64,000 bases of DNA. Origin: Atopobium massiliense. Lineage in GTDB: Bacteria > Actinomycetota > Coriobacteriia > Coriobacteriales > Atopobiaceae. Positions 27,556 to 36,241 of the stretch are shown piece after piece. Below the pieces are notes generated by a model. The model saw only the letters and a program-made list of their open reading frames with translations. It was not told where the DNA came from and ran no database searches. How positions within the stretch are numbered: the stretch's first letter is position 1; every line of letters begins with the position of its first letter. Location of the stretch: positions 1 to 64,000 of the forward strand of contig OPYK01000001.1 of assembly GCA_900343135.1 (NCBI GenBank). The letters are read 5' to 3'. The translations under genes were made by a program, and so were the position numbers.

Positions 27556-27814
27556 GCGTGTCCTTTCAAACGTAGCAGTACAAGTATTAAACACATGGCA
27601 GGCATGTGTGAATGTGTAAAGTAATTTAGCAACTTATAATTTTACATGATGACGATGTTCGTTGTGCGTTTAAGATGTGAAACTACGTTAAAAACGCATG
27701 TACGCTGCCCTGCGCGGCGCCCGCACCCGCAGGTGATCGTTGTGGAAGCCTGCGCTGTGAGCGCGATGGAAGTACAGCGCACCAACACCATAAACACCCA
27801 TTAATCCGCGCGAT
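27556..27814. other. Intergenic region upstream of rnj
   Basis: An AT-rich half next to rnj probably holds its promoter, though I cannot pick convincing -35/-10 boxes. A GC-rich half (about 27690-27800) contains a minus-strand frame of 37 codons (ATG at 27801, stop at 27688) with His/Arg-rich sequence and no good ribosome site. I do not call it a gene. Confidence 0.35.
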
Positions 27815-27848
27815 ATAAAAAAACACGCCTGCGTTCTACAGGCGTGTT
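27815..27848 (-). terminator. Intrinsic terminator of pnp
   Basis: Perfect 10-base stem AACACGCCTG (27822-27831) / CAGGCGTGTT (27839-27848), with a run of seven T on the minus strand directly after. It lies about 100 bases beyond the pnp stop. Confidence 0.9.
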
Positions 27849-27946
27849 ATACCAGCTACTATTTTTAGACCGTCTGGACGTTCTGTATGCTTGCGCGTAC
27901 AGTGAAAAGAGCGTTAAGACTGGCTCTTTGGCACGAGCACAAACGC

Positions 27947-30229
27947 TTAATCTTCACGCGTGGTGTGATGACGACGAAGCTGACGGTGACCCGGGCGCAA
28001 TTCGCCCTCGTTTGTCTCTGCTCCAGCAGCGTCTGAGAAGTGACGATGCTGCGGCTTAGACACATAGCCCCGCTCGCGACGCGCGTCTTTCCCGCGCGAA
28101 GGCCGCTCAGGCCGATCGTTTCCAGCACGTGGTGCTACCTCGGGTTTATCCAAGCGATCGAGAGAAATCTTTCCTTTGTCATCTACTTCAAGGACAACAA
28201 CGTCAACTTCATCACCAATGGAAAGCACGTCTTCGATTTTCTCAACACGGCCTTGTGCCACGCGAGAAATGTGCAGCAAACCGTCTTTTCCGGGCAAAAG
28301 CTCAACAAAAGCGCCAAAGGGTTGCAAACCAACAACGCGACCGTGGTACTCCTCGCCCACTTCGGGCACCTTAATAATCATATTGATACGGTCGGCAGCA
28401 GCCTGTGCGGCCTCACCAACACCAGCAATAAAGACGCTACCATCTTCTTGAATTTCAACCGTAGCGCCTGTTTCGTCTTGGATAGAGCGAATAACTTTGC
28501 CGCCCGAACCAATAACATCACGAATGGTATCAACAGGAATTTTAATGCTGATAATCTTGGGTGCAGATTCTTTGGTGTGAGCGCGCGGCTCAGGGATTTG
28601 CGCGAGCATAGCATCAAGAATTTCCATACGGCCAACGTGTGCCTGCTGAAGTGCTTGACGCAAAATTTCGGGAGTAAGACCAGTTGCCTTGTTGTCCATT
28701 TGCATGGCGGTAATACCCTTGGTTGTACCAGTTACCTTAAAGTCCATATCACCGAGGAAGTCCTCAAGACCTTGGATGTCGGTAAGGACAACGGTTTTGC
28801 CTTCTTCCTGGATAAGACCCATAGCAACGCCGGAAACAGGGCGCACAATAGGTACACCTGCGTCCATAAGAGCAAGCGTGGAACCGCAGGTAGAAGCCAT
28901 AGACGATGAGCCATTCGACTCCATAACTTCGCTTACGACGCGAATTGCATACGGAAATTCGTCTTCACTTGGAATAACAGGCAATAGTGCACGCTCAGCC
29001 AAGTTACCATGTCCAATTTCGCGGCGTTTAGGCGAACCCAAACGACCAGTTTCACCGGTGCAATATGGCGGGAAGTTGTAGTGATGCATATAGCGTTTGC
29101 CTTCTTGCGGCTCGATGGTGTCGAGACGCTGCCATTCGCTCAGCATACCCAGGGTTGCCACCGAAAGCACCTGCGTTTGACCACGTTGGAACAAACCAGA
29201 ACCGTGAACAAGTGGCAGATAATCGGGCTTAATCATAAGCGGACGCACTTCGGTTGCACTACGACCATCAACACGCTCGCCTGTTTCAACAACCATAAGT
29301 CGCATCGCGTGCTTTTCGAGGCTCTTAAGCTCAGCAGGCAGCGCAACTGCCCATTCTTCTTGCTCCTCTTCGGTAAACTCATCAACAATCGCAGCTTTAA
29401 GTTCTTCAACTTTTTCGATGCGGTGAAGTTTGTCGTCGTCTTTAAGCGCAGCACTCATTTCGTCAAAGTGCGCAAATACACGGTTGTGAAGCTCCTCGAT
29501 GGGCTCGTCAAGCTCGTAGGTGTGCTCTTCGATAGGACCGTTTACCTCGGCAACCTTTGCGAAGAATTTTTCTTGTTCGGCACAAAACGCGGCGATAGCT
29601 TGTTGACCAAACGCCATTGCAGACAGCATGTCCTCTTCGGAAATTTCTTGCGCAGCAGCTTCAAGCATGGAGATGAAGGTTGCAGAACCAGCAAGTTCAA
29701 GGTCGAGATCGGAGTGTTTGCGCTCTTCGTAAGTGGGGTTCACAATAAATTCGCCGGTTTGTGTGTTGCGACCAATACGAACGCACGCAAGCGGGCCCTC
29801 AAAAGGAACACCACCGGTGCGCATTGCGCAGGACGCACCCATAACACAGATGGTGTCAACGGGATTAAACTGGTCGGCTACCAGCGGCATTGCAACAATT
29901 TGCACTTCGTTACGAAAACCATCGGGAAATGCTGGGCGAATAGGACGGTCGATCATGCGTGCTGTAAGCGTAGCTTTTTCGGTGGGACGCGATTCGCGCT
30001 TGAGATAGCCGCCAGGAATGCGACCAACGGCATACATTTTTTCAATAAAATCAACGGTAAGCGGGAAGAAATCGTAGTCTTTGCGTTCTTTTGAAACAAC
30101 AACAGTTACATTAACGGTAGAATCGCCGCACGAAACGAGGCATTCTCCTGTTGCTTGTTTTGCAAGCTCGCCCGTTTCGAGCTTGTAGTGTTTATCGTAT
30201 AAATCGAACTCGTATGATACTTTTGCCAT
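27947..30229 (-). CDS. pnp: Polynucleotide phosphorylase
   Basis: 3'-5' phosphorolytic exoribonuclease, trimer of two RNase PH-like domains plus KH and S1. The 760 residues include GGYLKRESRPTEKATLTARMIDRPIRP, the second PH domain with GSGLFQRGQTQVLS and GSSSMASTCGSTLALMDAGVP, a KH domain near 560-620 (DVIGSGGKVIRSI) and an S1 domain near 630-700 (GRVVGLQPFGAFVELLPGKDGLLH). A charged tail rich in Arg, Gly and His follows S1. Upstream is rpsO with its own terminator and then a perfect hairpin in the pnp leader. Confidence 0.97.
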   Translation of the reverse strand: MAKVSYEFDLYDKHYKLETGELAKQATGECLVSCGDSTVNVTVVVSKERKDYDFFPLTVDFIEKMYAVGRIPGGYLKRESRPTEKATLTARMIDRPIRPAFPDGFRNEVQIVAMPLVADQFNPVDTICVMGASCAMRTGGVPFEGPLACVRIGRNTQTGEFIVNPTYEERKHSDLDLELAGSATFISMLEAAAQEISEEDMLSAMAFGQQAIAAFCAEQEKFFAKVAEVNGPIEEHTYELDEPIEELHNRVFAHFDEMSAALKDDDKLHRIEKVEELKAAIVDEFTEEEQEEWAVALPAELKSLEKHAMRLMVVETGERVDGRSATEVRPLMIKPDYLPLVHGSGLFQRGQTQVLSVATLGMLSEWQRLDTIEPQEGKRYMHHYNFPPYCTGETGRLGSPKRREIGHGNLAERALLPVIPSEDEFPYAIRVVSEVMESNGSSSMASTCGSTLALMDAGVPIVRPVSGVAMGLIQEEGKTVVLTDIQGLEDFLGDMDFKVTGTTKGITAMQMDNKATGLTPEILRQALQQAHVGRMEILDAMLAQIPEPRAHTKESAPKIISIKIPVDTIRDVIGSGGKVIRSIQDETGATVEIQEDGSVFIAGVGEAAQAAADRINMIIKVPEVGEEYHGRVVGLQPFGAFVELLPGKDGLLHISRVAQGRVEKIEDVLSIGDEVDVVVLEVDDKGKISLDRLDKPEVAPRAGNDRPERPSRGKDARRERGYVSKPQHRHFSDAAGAETNEGELRPGHRQLRRHHTTRED

Positions 30230-30246
30230 ATATATCCTTAACCTCT

Positions 30247-30269
30247 ACTTTTCACCCCTTGTGAAAAGT
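30247..30269 (-). promoter_or_regulatory. Stem-loop in the pnp leader
   Basis: Perfect 9-base stem ACTTTTCAC (30247-30255) / GTGAAAAGT (30261-30269), 17 bases before the pnp start and without a U-tract. In E. coli a leader hairpin is the site of pnp autoregulation; a similar use here is only an inference. Confidence 0.45.
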
Positions 30270-30280
30270 GCCTCTACATG

Positions 30281-30306
30281 CAAAAAGCGCCCGTAATCGG
30301 GCGCTT
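30281..30306 (-). terminator. Intrinsic terminator of rpsO
   Basis: Perfect 9-base GC-rich stem AAGCGCCCG (30285-30293) / CGGGCGCTT (30298-30306) with a TAAT loop and TTTTT following on the minus strand, ten bases past the rpsO stop. Confidence 0.9.
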
Positions 30307-30315
30307 ATGTGCAAC

Positions 30316-30594
30316 TTACTGAATGTTGTCGCGGATACCCAAGCTCTTGATAAGGCTACGATACGCTTCGATATCTTGGCGTTTAATGTAGCCCAACAAG
30401 TTACGACGTTTACCTACGAGCATAAGCAAACCACGGCGCGTGTGAAAGTCGTGCTTGTGTTCCTTAACGTGCTCGGTAAGACCCTTAATGCGCTCGGTAA
30501 GCAAAGCAACCTGAACAGCTGCGCTACCTGAATCGTTAGCGTCTTTACCATATTGAGCAATGAGCTGCGCTTTGCGCTCTTTTGAAACTGCCAT
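30316..30594 (-). CDS. rpsO: 30S ribosomal protein S15
   Basis: Binds 16S rRNA early in small-subunit assembly. The 92 residues start MAVSKERKAQLIAQYGKDANDSG and contain the family block RIKGLTEHVKEHKHDFHTRRGLL and KRRNLLGYIK. The frame extends upstream, but ATG 30594 has AAAGGTGG at seven bases and gives the normal length. The conserved rpsO-pnp order is kept, with a strong terminator between. Confidence 0.97.
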   Translation of the reverse strand: MAVSKERKAQLIAQYGKDANDSGSAAVQVALLTERIKGLTEHVKEHKHDFHTRRGLLMLVGKRRNLLGYIKRQDIEAYRSLIKSLGIRDNIQ

Positions 30595-30822
30595 GAGTTT
30601 CCACCTTTCGTATAGGATTTGCCTCAAACTGAGAAAGCGTGCAGGTGTGCGCATCAATCTAAGTGTGAGGTACGAACTTATCAAGTTTAGCATGAGATAC
30701 CGAATTGCAATGGTGCAAAAAGCGGTGCTTGCGTACGCGTGCACAAACACTCCACGTTATGCACATAATGTGCATGCTCGCAAGGAAACGAAAGTTCCGG
30801 CAACGGTTCGCAGCGCGAGCGC

Positions 30823-31572
30823 TTAGTGCAGCAAAAACTCAAAAGCAGGGAGTCGTACGTCGAGATAGGTTTGTGCCCAAAGGCACATAAGCGACGCTGC
30901 CGCATATGCAGGCTCACCCTCAGGTGCCATGTGCGCAATGTCTGCAAAACGCGCATTAAGCAGCTGCTGCGTGAGCGTACGTGTGGCGGTATCGTAGGGC
31001 TTCAGCATGTCTTGACCGCGCGCGCACGACGCGCAGAGCGCTCCCCCATCAAGCACAGAAAAATAGGCAACCTGTTCATCTGAACAAGACGCGCACGAGG
31101 CAAGGATGGGCAAATACCCTGCATGCGCCATGAGTTTAAGCGCATATGCGCACATAAACGCCAGAGCGGAATTGCGGCTTTTCGCAGATTTAATAGCCGC
31201 TAAAAACGCCGTACAAATGGCAAACACATACGCATCGCGGGCATCATGCGAGCTGAGATACCGCGTAAGTTCACAGGCGGCACACGCAAGCGCAAAGGTA
31301 TCGGGGTCATCACGAATGTGCACGTTTGCATTACGTAGCTGAGCTTCTTGAATAGTGTCAAGCGACGAGCCCTCGCTCAGTAAAAAATCGGCTTCACAGC
31401 CAAGTTCGGTTCTACTCGCAAAGCGACCGCCGGGCCTCAGAGCTCCTTTTGCAACAGCGCTACGCAGACACCCGTCCTCGCACAATAGCCGCACGATAAC
31501 ATCTTTTTCCTTAAGACGCACACGATGATCGATAACAAGCGCATGCATATGGATAAGCGGCCGACGCTGCAT
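30823..31572 (-). CDS. recO: DNA repair protein RecO
   Basis: Recombination mediator that helps RecA load on SSB-coated DNA. The 249-residue protein has an N-terminal OB fold (ALVIDHRVRLKEKDVIVRLLCEDG) and a C-terminal zinc finger (CASC ... CASC, about 165-190). It starts at the era stop with a one-base overlap (TAATG). The second ATG (residue 9) is a possible alternative start. Confidence 0.9.
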   Translation of the reverse strand: MQRRPLIHMHALVIDHRVRLKEKDVIVRLLCEDGCLRSAVAKGALRPGGRFASRTELGCEADFLLSEGSSLDTIQEAQLRNANVHIRDDPDTFALACAACELTRYLSSHDARDAYVFAICTAFLAAIKSAKSRNSALAFMCAYALKLMAHAGYLPILASCASCSDEQVAYFSVLDGGALCASCARGQDMLKPYDTATRTLTQQLLNARFADIAHMAPEGEPAYAAASLMCLWAQTYLDVRLPAFEFLLH

Positions 31573-32492
31573 TATTCAGCCTCATACCCAAGGCGCCTAA
31601 TTTCGTTTTGATCATTTCGCCATTTTGGGTACACGCGTACAACTAAATCTAAAAATACCTGCGCACCAACAAGTTTTTCGATATCGCGGCGCGCCTGCAT
31701 ACCAATTTCTTTTATGAGCGTAGCTTTTTTACCAATGATAATGGCTTTTTGACCTGCACGCTCAACCATGATGGTAGCACGTATACTACATAATTTTTTG
31801 GAGCGCCACACAACGTCGTCAATGTGCACTGCCACGCTGTGAGGAATTTCGTCATGTGTAAGATTCAGGATTTTTTCGCGAATAAATTCACTCATAAGCT
31901 CTTCATCAGTAGCATCTACATCCATATCATCAAAAAACCAGTGCGGACCTTCGGGCAGGTGGTCTTCAATACGATGCAAAAATTCACCCACACCAAACTG
32001 CTGCGTTGCGCTTACTACCAGTGTATCGTCAAACGATCCAAGCATAGAAGAAGCCTCAAGTTGAGCTTCAACCTGAGCTTGCGTAGCTTTGTCCGCTTTA
32101 GTAAGAACAAGAATTTTATACGCAGCGCTGCTTGCATGAACATGCTTAGCTACCCACATATCACCACGACCAATTGGCGCCGTTGCATCCACTAACAATG
32201 CAACAACTTCTACATCGTTAAGCTCTAAAAGCGCTGTTTGGTTGAGGGTTTTACCTAAGGCATCTTGAGGCTTATGAAGACCGGGCGTATCAACAAGAAT
32301 AATTTGCGACGTATCAGAGGTAATAACAGCACGCAAACGCTTGCGAGTTGTTTGCGCAACATTTGATGTGATGGCAATTTTACCGCCGTAACATGCATTA
32401 AGAAGGGTCGATTTACCAACACTGGGACGACCAACCAAAGCAACGAAACCGCTTTTAAAACCCTCATGTTGAGCTGTAGTGTTTGAATCCAT
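31572..32492 (-). CDS. era: GTPase Era
   Basis: Essential GTPase that binds the 3' end of 16S rRNA in 30S maturation. The 306 residues have G1 GRPSVGKS, G2 TTRKR, G3 DTPG, G4 TKAD (Thr for the usual Asn) and a C-terminal KH domain with VERAGQKAIIIGKKATLIKEIG. I take ATG 32492 because AAAGGA lies six bases upstream; an upstream in-frame start would overlap dgkA. The unit ybeY-dgkA-era-recO is the familiar Gram-positive order. Confidence 0.96.
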   Translation of the reverse strand: MDSNTTAQHEGFKSGFVALVGRPSVGKSTLLNACYGGKIAITSNVAQTTRKRLRAVITSDTSQIILVDTPGLHKPQDALGKTLNQTALLELNDVEVVALLVDATAPIGRGDMWVAKHVHASSAAYKILVLTKADKATQAQVEAQLEASSMLGSFDDTLVVSATQQFGVGEFLHRIEDHLPEGPHWFFDDMDVDATDEELMSEFIREKILNLTHDEIPHSVAVHIDDVVWRSKKLCSIRATIMVERAGQKAIIIGKKATLIKEIGMQARRDIEKLVGAQVFLDLVVRVYPKWRNDQNEIRRLGYEAE

Positions 32493-32554
32493 GTTCATTC
32501 CTTTAGTACGAAAATGCAGGTGTACACAGGTGCAAAGGCATGTAAGCGCACATA

Positions 32555-32935
32555 CTAACCCCACCAACCAAGTGCGCGCAACACAAGGCCAGCGCCAATC
32601 AGTGCAACAATAACGCACATCGACCAAACGGCCGCCGCAGCAATATCCTTAGCTTGTCCTGCAAGAGGATGAAATTCGGGCGACACCAAGTCGACAACTT
32701 TTTCGATAGCTGTGTTTAACAATTCTGCTGCTATCACAACTGCGCAGCATAAGGCAAAGATAAGCCATGATATCGCATCAAAATGCACAACGACGCCCAC
32801 AGCTACCCCAACAAGCGCACCCGCAAGCATTACTTTAATGTTGCGTTCCTGATGAAACGCAAGACGGAAGCCTTGCTGTGCAAATAAAAACGACCGCTTA
32901 AATGAAGGGTGATAGGGATGTTTGCCAGGAATCAT
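32555..32935 (-). CDS. dgkA: Undecaprenol/diacylglycerol kinase
   Basis: Small trimeric membrane kinase of 126 residues. In Gram-positives it mainly phosphorylates undecaprenol to recycle the cell-wall lipid carrier. Motifs present: QERNIKVM near the N-terminus, the catalytic ELLNTAIEKVVDLVSP and AKDIAAAAV, with three hydrophobic helices. The start overlaps the ybeY stop (ATGA). Confidence 0.94.
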   Translation of the reverse strand: MIPGKHPYHPSFKRSFLFAQQGFRLAFHQERNIKVMLAGALVGVAVGVVVHFDAISWLIFALCCAVVIAAELLNTAIEKVVDLVSPEFHPLAGQAKDIAAAAVWSMCVIVALIGAGLVLRALGWWG

Positions 32936-33558
32936 CGCTGCTCATCTCTATGGCGCGTAAGAGTAACATGCCCAACGTGTTTGGTGGTGCCAACTTCGAT
33001 AAGAAGCCTATCTTCAAGTGCTTCCATAACTTCGGCATCAGCATCATTCAAATGGTCGTATCCCAACAGATGGAGCATTGCATGGATGAGAAGCAGGCGA
33101 CATTCGTCCTGGTGATCCATACCAAAATCGTCAGCCTGATGAGCGATGTACTCCGATGCCAGTATAATGTCACCAAGCTCACAGGGCTCCCCTGCAGCTA
33201 AACTCGGATCGTCTGGACGCTCGCACTCAATGGAAATAACATCGGTTGGTTTGTCTTGCCCGCGAAACTCACGGTTTATGTCGTGAATATGATCGATAGT
33301 AACGATCGAAATGGAAATCGTACACGGACGAACTACCTGCTGATCGTGCAGCACGTATAAGCAAATTTGGCGCATTTGCTCCTCAGTAAGCAAAAGCTGA
33401 ACACCTTCGTCATATGAAAAAGAAAACGTGGTGTGCTGCCAGGCTTCGCGCATAGCAGAATCTGCCGATGCGGAAGCCTGAGCAGGTGCGATAGCAAAAA
33501 CAGAATCGTCTTCGCTGCGTTGCGTATCAGTGGTGTGTGATATATCGTGTGTTGCCAT
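32932..33558 (-). CDS. ybeY: Endoribonuclease YbeY
   Basis: Zinc endoribonuclease for 16S rRNA processing and ribosome quality control. The 208 residues carry the metal motif HAMLHLLGYDH (H-x3-H-x5-H), PTDVISIECERP and GDIILASEYIA. About 45 extra polar residues lie at the N-terminus. AAGG precedes the ATG at 33558. phoH, often adjacent in other genomes, is not here. Confidence 0.94.
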   Translation of the reverse strand: MATHDISHTTDTQRSEDDSVFAIAPAQASASADSAMREAWQHTTFSFSYDEGVQLLLTEEQMRQICLYVLHDQQVVRPCTISISIVTIDHIHDINREFRGQDKPTDVISIECERPDDPSLAAGEPCELGDIILASEYIAHQADDFGMDHQDECRLLLIHAMLHLLGYDHLNDADAEVMEALEDRLLIEVGTTKHVGHVTLTRHRDEQR

Positions 33559-33711
33559 AGCAAAACCTTACCAATTAAAGATGCATACAGAAAAATCGTC
33601 TCGCACAACGCGTGGCGATTGTTTGTACTAGTATAGCCGATTTAGCAGCATACACGCTACATCGCGCAGCTAAAACCGCCCAGCCGACGATACCCATCCA
33701 TAACACGCCAG

Positions 33712-35061
33712 CTAGATGCGGGTAACAATGAGCGAAGAATCGGGCATAACAGAAGCAATAGTTACGTCGATGAGCGTGTCGATGGGAATGGTTTTATCAA
33801 CATGCGCATCAAAAAGGCCAGATGTAATGCCATAACCTGCCGTTTGAACAACCACGCTATCGCGCATACCAACAAGTGTTTGAGCTTGCGTGTAGCGCAT
33901 CTGTGCGGCAAGCTCGTGCATGGTGCGGCTACGAGCTGCCATAACATGAGGGTCTACCTGCCCTACTGCCGTGGCTGCAGGTGTACCGCTCCGTTTTGAA
34001 TAGCGGAAAATATGCATTTTTGCAAATCCAATGTCCTTGCAAAACTTGTAACTGGTGGCAAATTCATCATCGGTTTCGCCAGGAAACCCAACAATAAGAT
34101 CAGTACCAAGTGCAACATGCGGCATACGCTCACGTGCACGCTCAACGGCTGAACGGTAAAACGCTGTTGTGTAATTGCGCTTCATACGCCGCAGCGTCGC
34201 ATCGCAGCCCGACTGCAGGCAAATATGCAAAAACTGCGCAATACGACCCTCAGATCCTGCAATAACATCGAGCAATTCATCAGTAATATCGGGCGGCTCA
34301 ATCGACGACAAACGAATACGCTCAATAGACGTTTGTTTCATAATTTCGGAAAGCAAACCCGGAAGACGCAGGCGCGAACCCTTATACTCATAGCGATAAT
34401 CACCAAGGTTAATGCCGGTGAGCACCACCTCGTGTGCACCATGGGCCTGCGTCGCGCGCACCTGGGATATAATCTCGTCTACATCGGCTGAACACGCGGG
34501 TCCGCGCGCTTTCCACACAATGCAAAATGAGCAGCGGTTATTACAACCGTCCTGCACTTTAATACCGGGGCGTGTGCGACCAGTTGGCGTAGGCGTAGAG
34601 ATGAGGTTTCCGCTATCGTCTACCGAGCCCGCAATGCAGCCAAATTCGTTAAGCACACATGACGCTACCTGCGCTTTATTTACTTGCACATTTACGTTTT
34701 CGGCAATAGACGAAAGCTCATCGGCATGCAAACTCGCTACGCAACCGGTTGCAACCACAAACGGTGTATGCGCAAGCTTCGCCGCGCGGCGCACAACCTT
34801 GCGCGTTTTAGCTTCGGCTTCGCTCGTAACCGCGCAGGTATTTATGATAATAGCGTCAGCTTCGGTTTGTGGCACAACTTCACAGCCAGCGCGCTCAAGC
34901 TCAGAAGCAATTACGTCGGTTTCTACGCGATTTACGCGACAACCAAGGTTAATAAATGCAACTTTTGGCGGGCGCGCAGACTGCGTATCATCAGGTGTAG
35001 ATACAGCTTCTGCAGAAGGCGTGTTTGTTTCTAAAGAGGATGGGTGTGTCAGGCGTTCCAT
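33712..35061 (-). CDS. mtaB: tRNA t6A37 methylthiotransferase MtaB
   Basis: Radical-SAM enzyme making ms2t6A at position 37 of ANN-decoding tRNAs. The 449 residues have INLGCRVNRVETD (LGCRVN is typical of MtaB), the triad CNNRCSFC, SSIEPPDITDELL and VGFPGETDDEF. ATG 35061 has AGGAG at seven bases and is preferred over the GTG at 35067. It follows dnaJ closely, the common dnaJ-mtaB neighbourhood. Confidence 0.93.
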   Translation of the reverse strand: MERLTHPSSLETNTPSAEAVSTPDDTQSARPPKVAFINLGCRVNRVETDVIASELERAGCEVVPQTEADAIIINTCAVTSEAEAKTRKVVRRAAKLAHTPFVVATGCVASLHADELSSIAENVNVQVNKAQVASCVLNEFGCIAGSVDDSGNLISTPTPTGRTRPGIKVQDGCNNRCSFCIVWKARGPACSADVDEIISQVRATQAHGAHEVVLTGINLGDYRYEYKGSRLRLPGLLSEIMKQTSIERIRLSSIEPPDITDELLDVIAGSEGRIAQFLHICLQSGCDATLRRMKRNYTTAFYRSAVERARERMPHVALGTDLIVGFPGETDDEFATSYKFCKDIGFAKMHIFRYSKRSGTPAATAVGQVDPHVMAARSRTMHELAAQMRYTQAQTLVGMRDSVVVQTAGYGITSGLFDAHVDKTIPIDTLIDVTIASVMPDSSLIVTRI

Positions 35062-35069
35062 ACACACTC

Positions 35070-36170
35070 CTACTTCTTTTTCTTGTGCGTACGCTGCCGT
35101 TTCTCAACAATTTCAGCAATAAGCTCAATATCTTTTTTGGTGAGCGACGCGGGACTTACCACTTTAAGCACAGCTACCAAGTTGCCACGAGAAGCCGAGC
35201 GCTGCTGCGGCATACCTGCATGCTTTACAACAACATGCTGAGCGTATTCAGCGCGCGGCGGCACAACAACATCAACGGTTTCATCGGGCAAAATACCAGC
35301 AACCTGCTTTGTGCAGCCAACCAGCGCTTCAAGCGAATCGATGGTGAGCGATGTGTACAAATCGTTGCCATCGCGCTCAAAGCGTGGTTGCGCGTGAATT
35401 GCAATTTGTACAACCAAGTTGCCGCTTGCTGCATTGCGAATACCTGCCTCGCCCATATGCGGAATGGTAATAATCTGACCATGGGTAACACCTGCAGGAA
35501 TGGTAATTTCAACATGTTCACGATTAGGACAACGCCCCTGACCATCACAGGTTTCGCACGGCTTATCGAGCTTAGAGCCCTCGCCCTTACACGCAGAACA
35601 CATCTGCTGGGTTTGCATGCGTCCAAACATCGTTTGCTGCGTTGCAACAACATAGCCAGCGCCATTACACACACTACACGGTATAAGCTTGCCGCCCTCA
35701 GCGCTGCCTTTACCTGCACAATCTTCACAGGGAGCCAAGCGCTCATAGGTAATCTTTTTTACGCAACCAACCGCAGCGTCTTCAAGCGAAATGGTCATGG
35801 TAATTGCCATATCCCTACCGGCGGAAGGCTTGCCTGCATGACCTGCACCACGACCGCCAAAAAATGAGCTAAAAATGTCGCCTACATCAAAGCCGTTCGC
35901 GCCAAAGATGTCAGACATATCAACAAAATCGGAACCGTAGCCACCAGGACCTGCAGGATCGCCATATCTATCGTAATTCGCACGTTTTTGCTCGTCGGAA
36001 AGGACAGAATATGCTTCGTTTATTTCCTTAAATTTTGCTTCCGCATCGGGTTCTTTGCTCACGTCGGGGTGATAGCTGTGCGCAAGTTTTAGAAATGCCC
36101 GCTTAATGGTTTTTGCGTCGGCATCTTTTGCAACACCTAAAATCTCGTAATAATCTTTGGATTGAGCCAT
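35070..36170 (-). CDS. dnaJ: Chaperone DnaJ
   Basis: Hsp40 co-chaperone that stimulates DnaK. The 366 residues include a J domain (about 1-70, HPD present), a Gly/Phe region ([18 protein letters not shown]), four CxxCxGxG zinc motifs ([32 protein letters not shown]) and two C-terminal peptide-binding domains. Start at ATG 36170 with GAGG upstream matches [13 protein letters not shown]. No dnaK, grpE or hrcA is in the window and I found no CIRCE element. A second J protein gene lies just upstream. Confidence 0.95.
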   Translation of the reverse strand: MAQSKDYYEILGVAKDADAKTIKRAFLKLAHSYHPDVSKEPDAEAKFKEINEAYSVLSDEQKRANYDRYGDPAGPGGYGSDFVDMSDIFGANGFDVGDIFSSFFGGRGAGHAGKPSAGRDMAITMTISLEDAAVGCVKKITYERLAPCEDCAGKGSAEGGKLIPCSVCNGAGYVVATQQTMFGRMQTQQMCSACKGEGSKLDKPCETCDGQGRCPNREHVEITIPAGVTHGQIITIPHMGEAGIRNAASGNLVVQIAIHAQPRFERDGNDLYTSLTIDSLEALVGCTKQVAGILPDETVDVVVPPRAEYAQHVVVKHAGMPQQRSASRGNLVAVLKVVSPASLTKKDIELIAEIVEKRQRTHKKKK

Positions 36171-36241
36171 GTGGTAAACCTCTCTTTTACATTTGCTCAA
36201 CAACTATACAATATCCTACCCACATATACATGGGCGCGCAC

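Noticed and set aside
29009-30094. Long open frame (361 codons) opposite pnp
   Set aside because: It is the antisense shadow of pnp, with no ribosome site and no recognisable protein; pnp on the other strand is certain.
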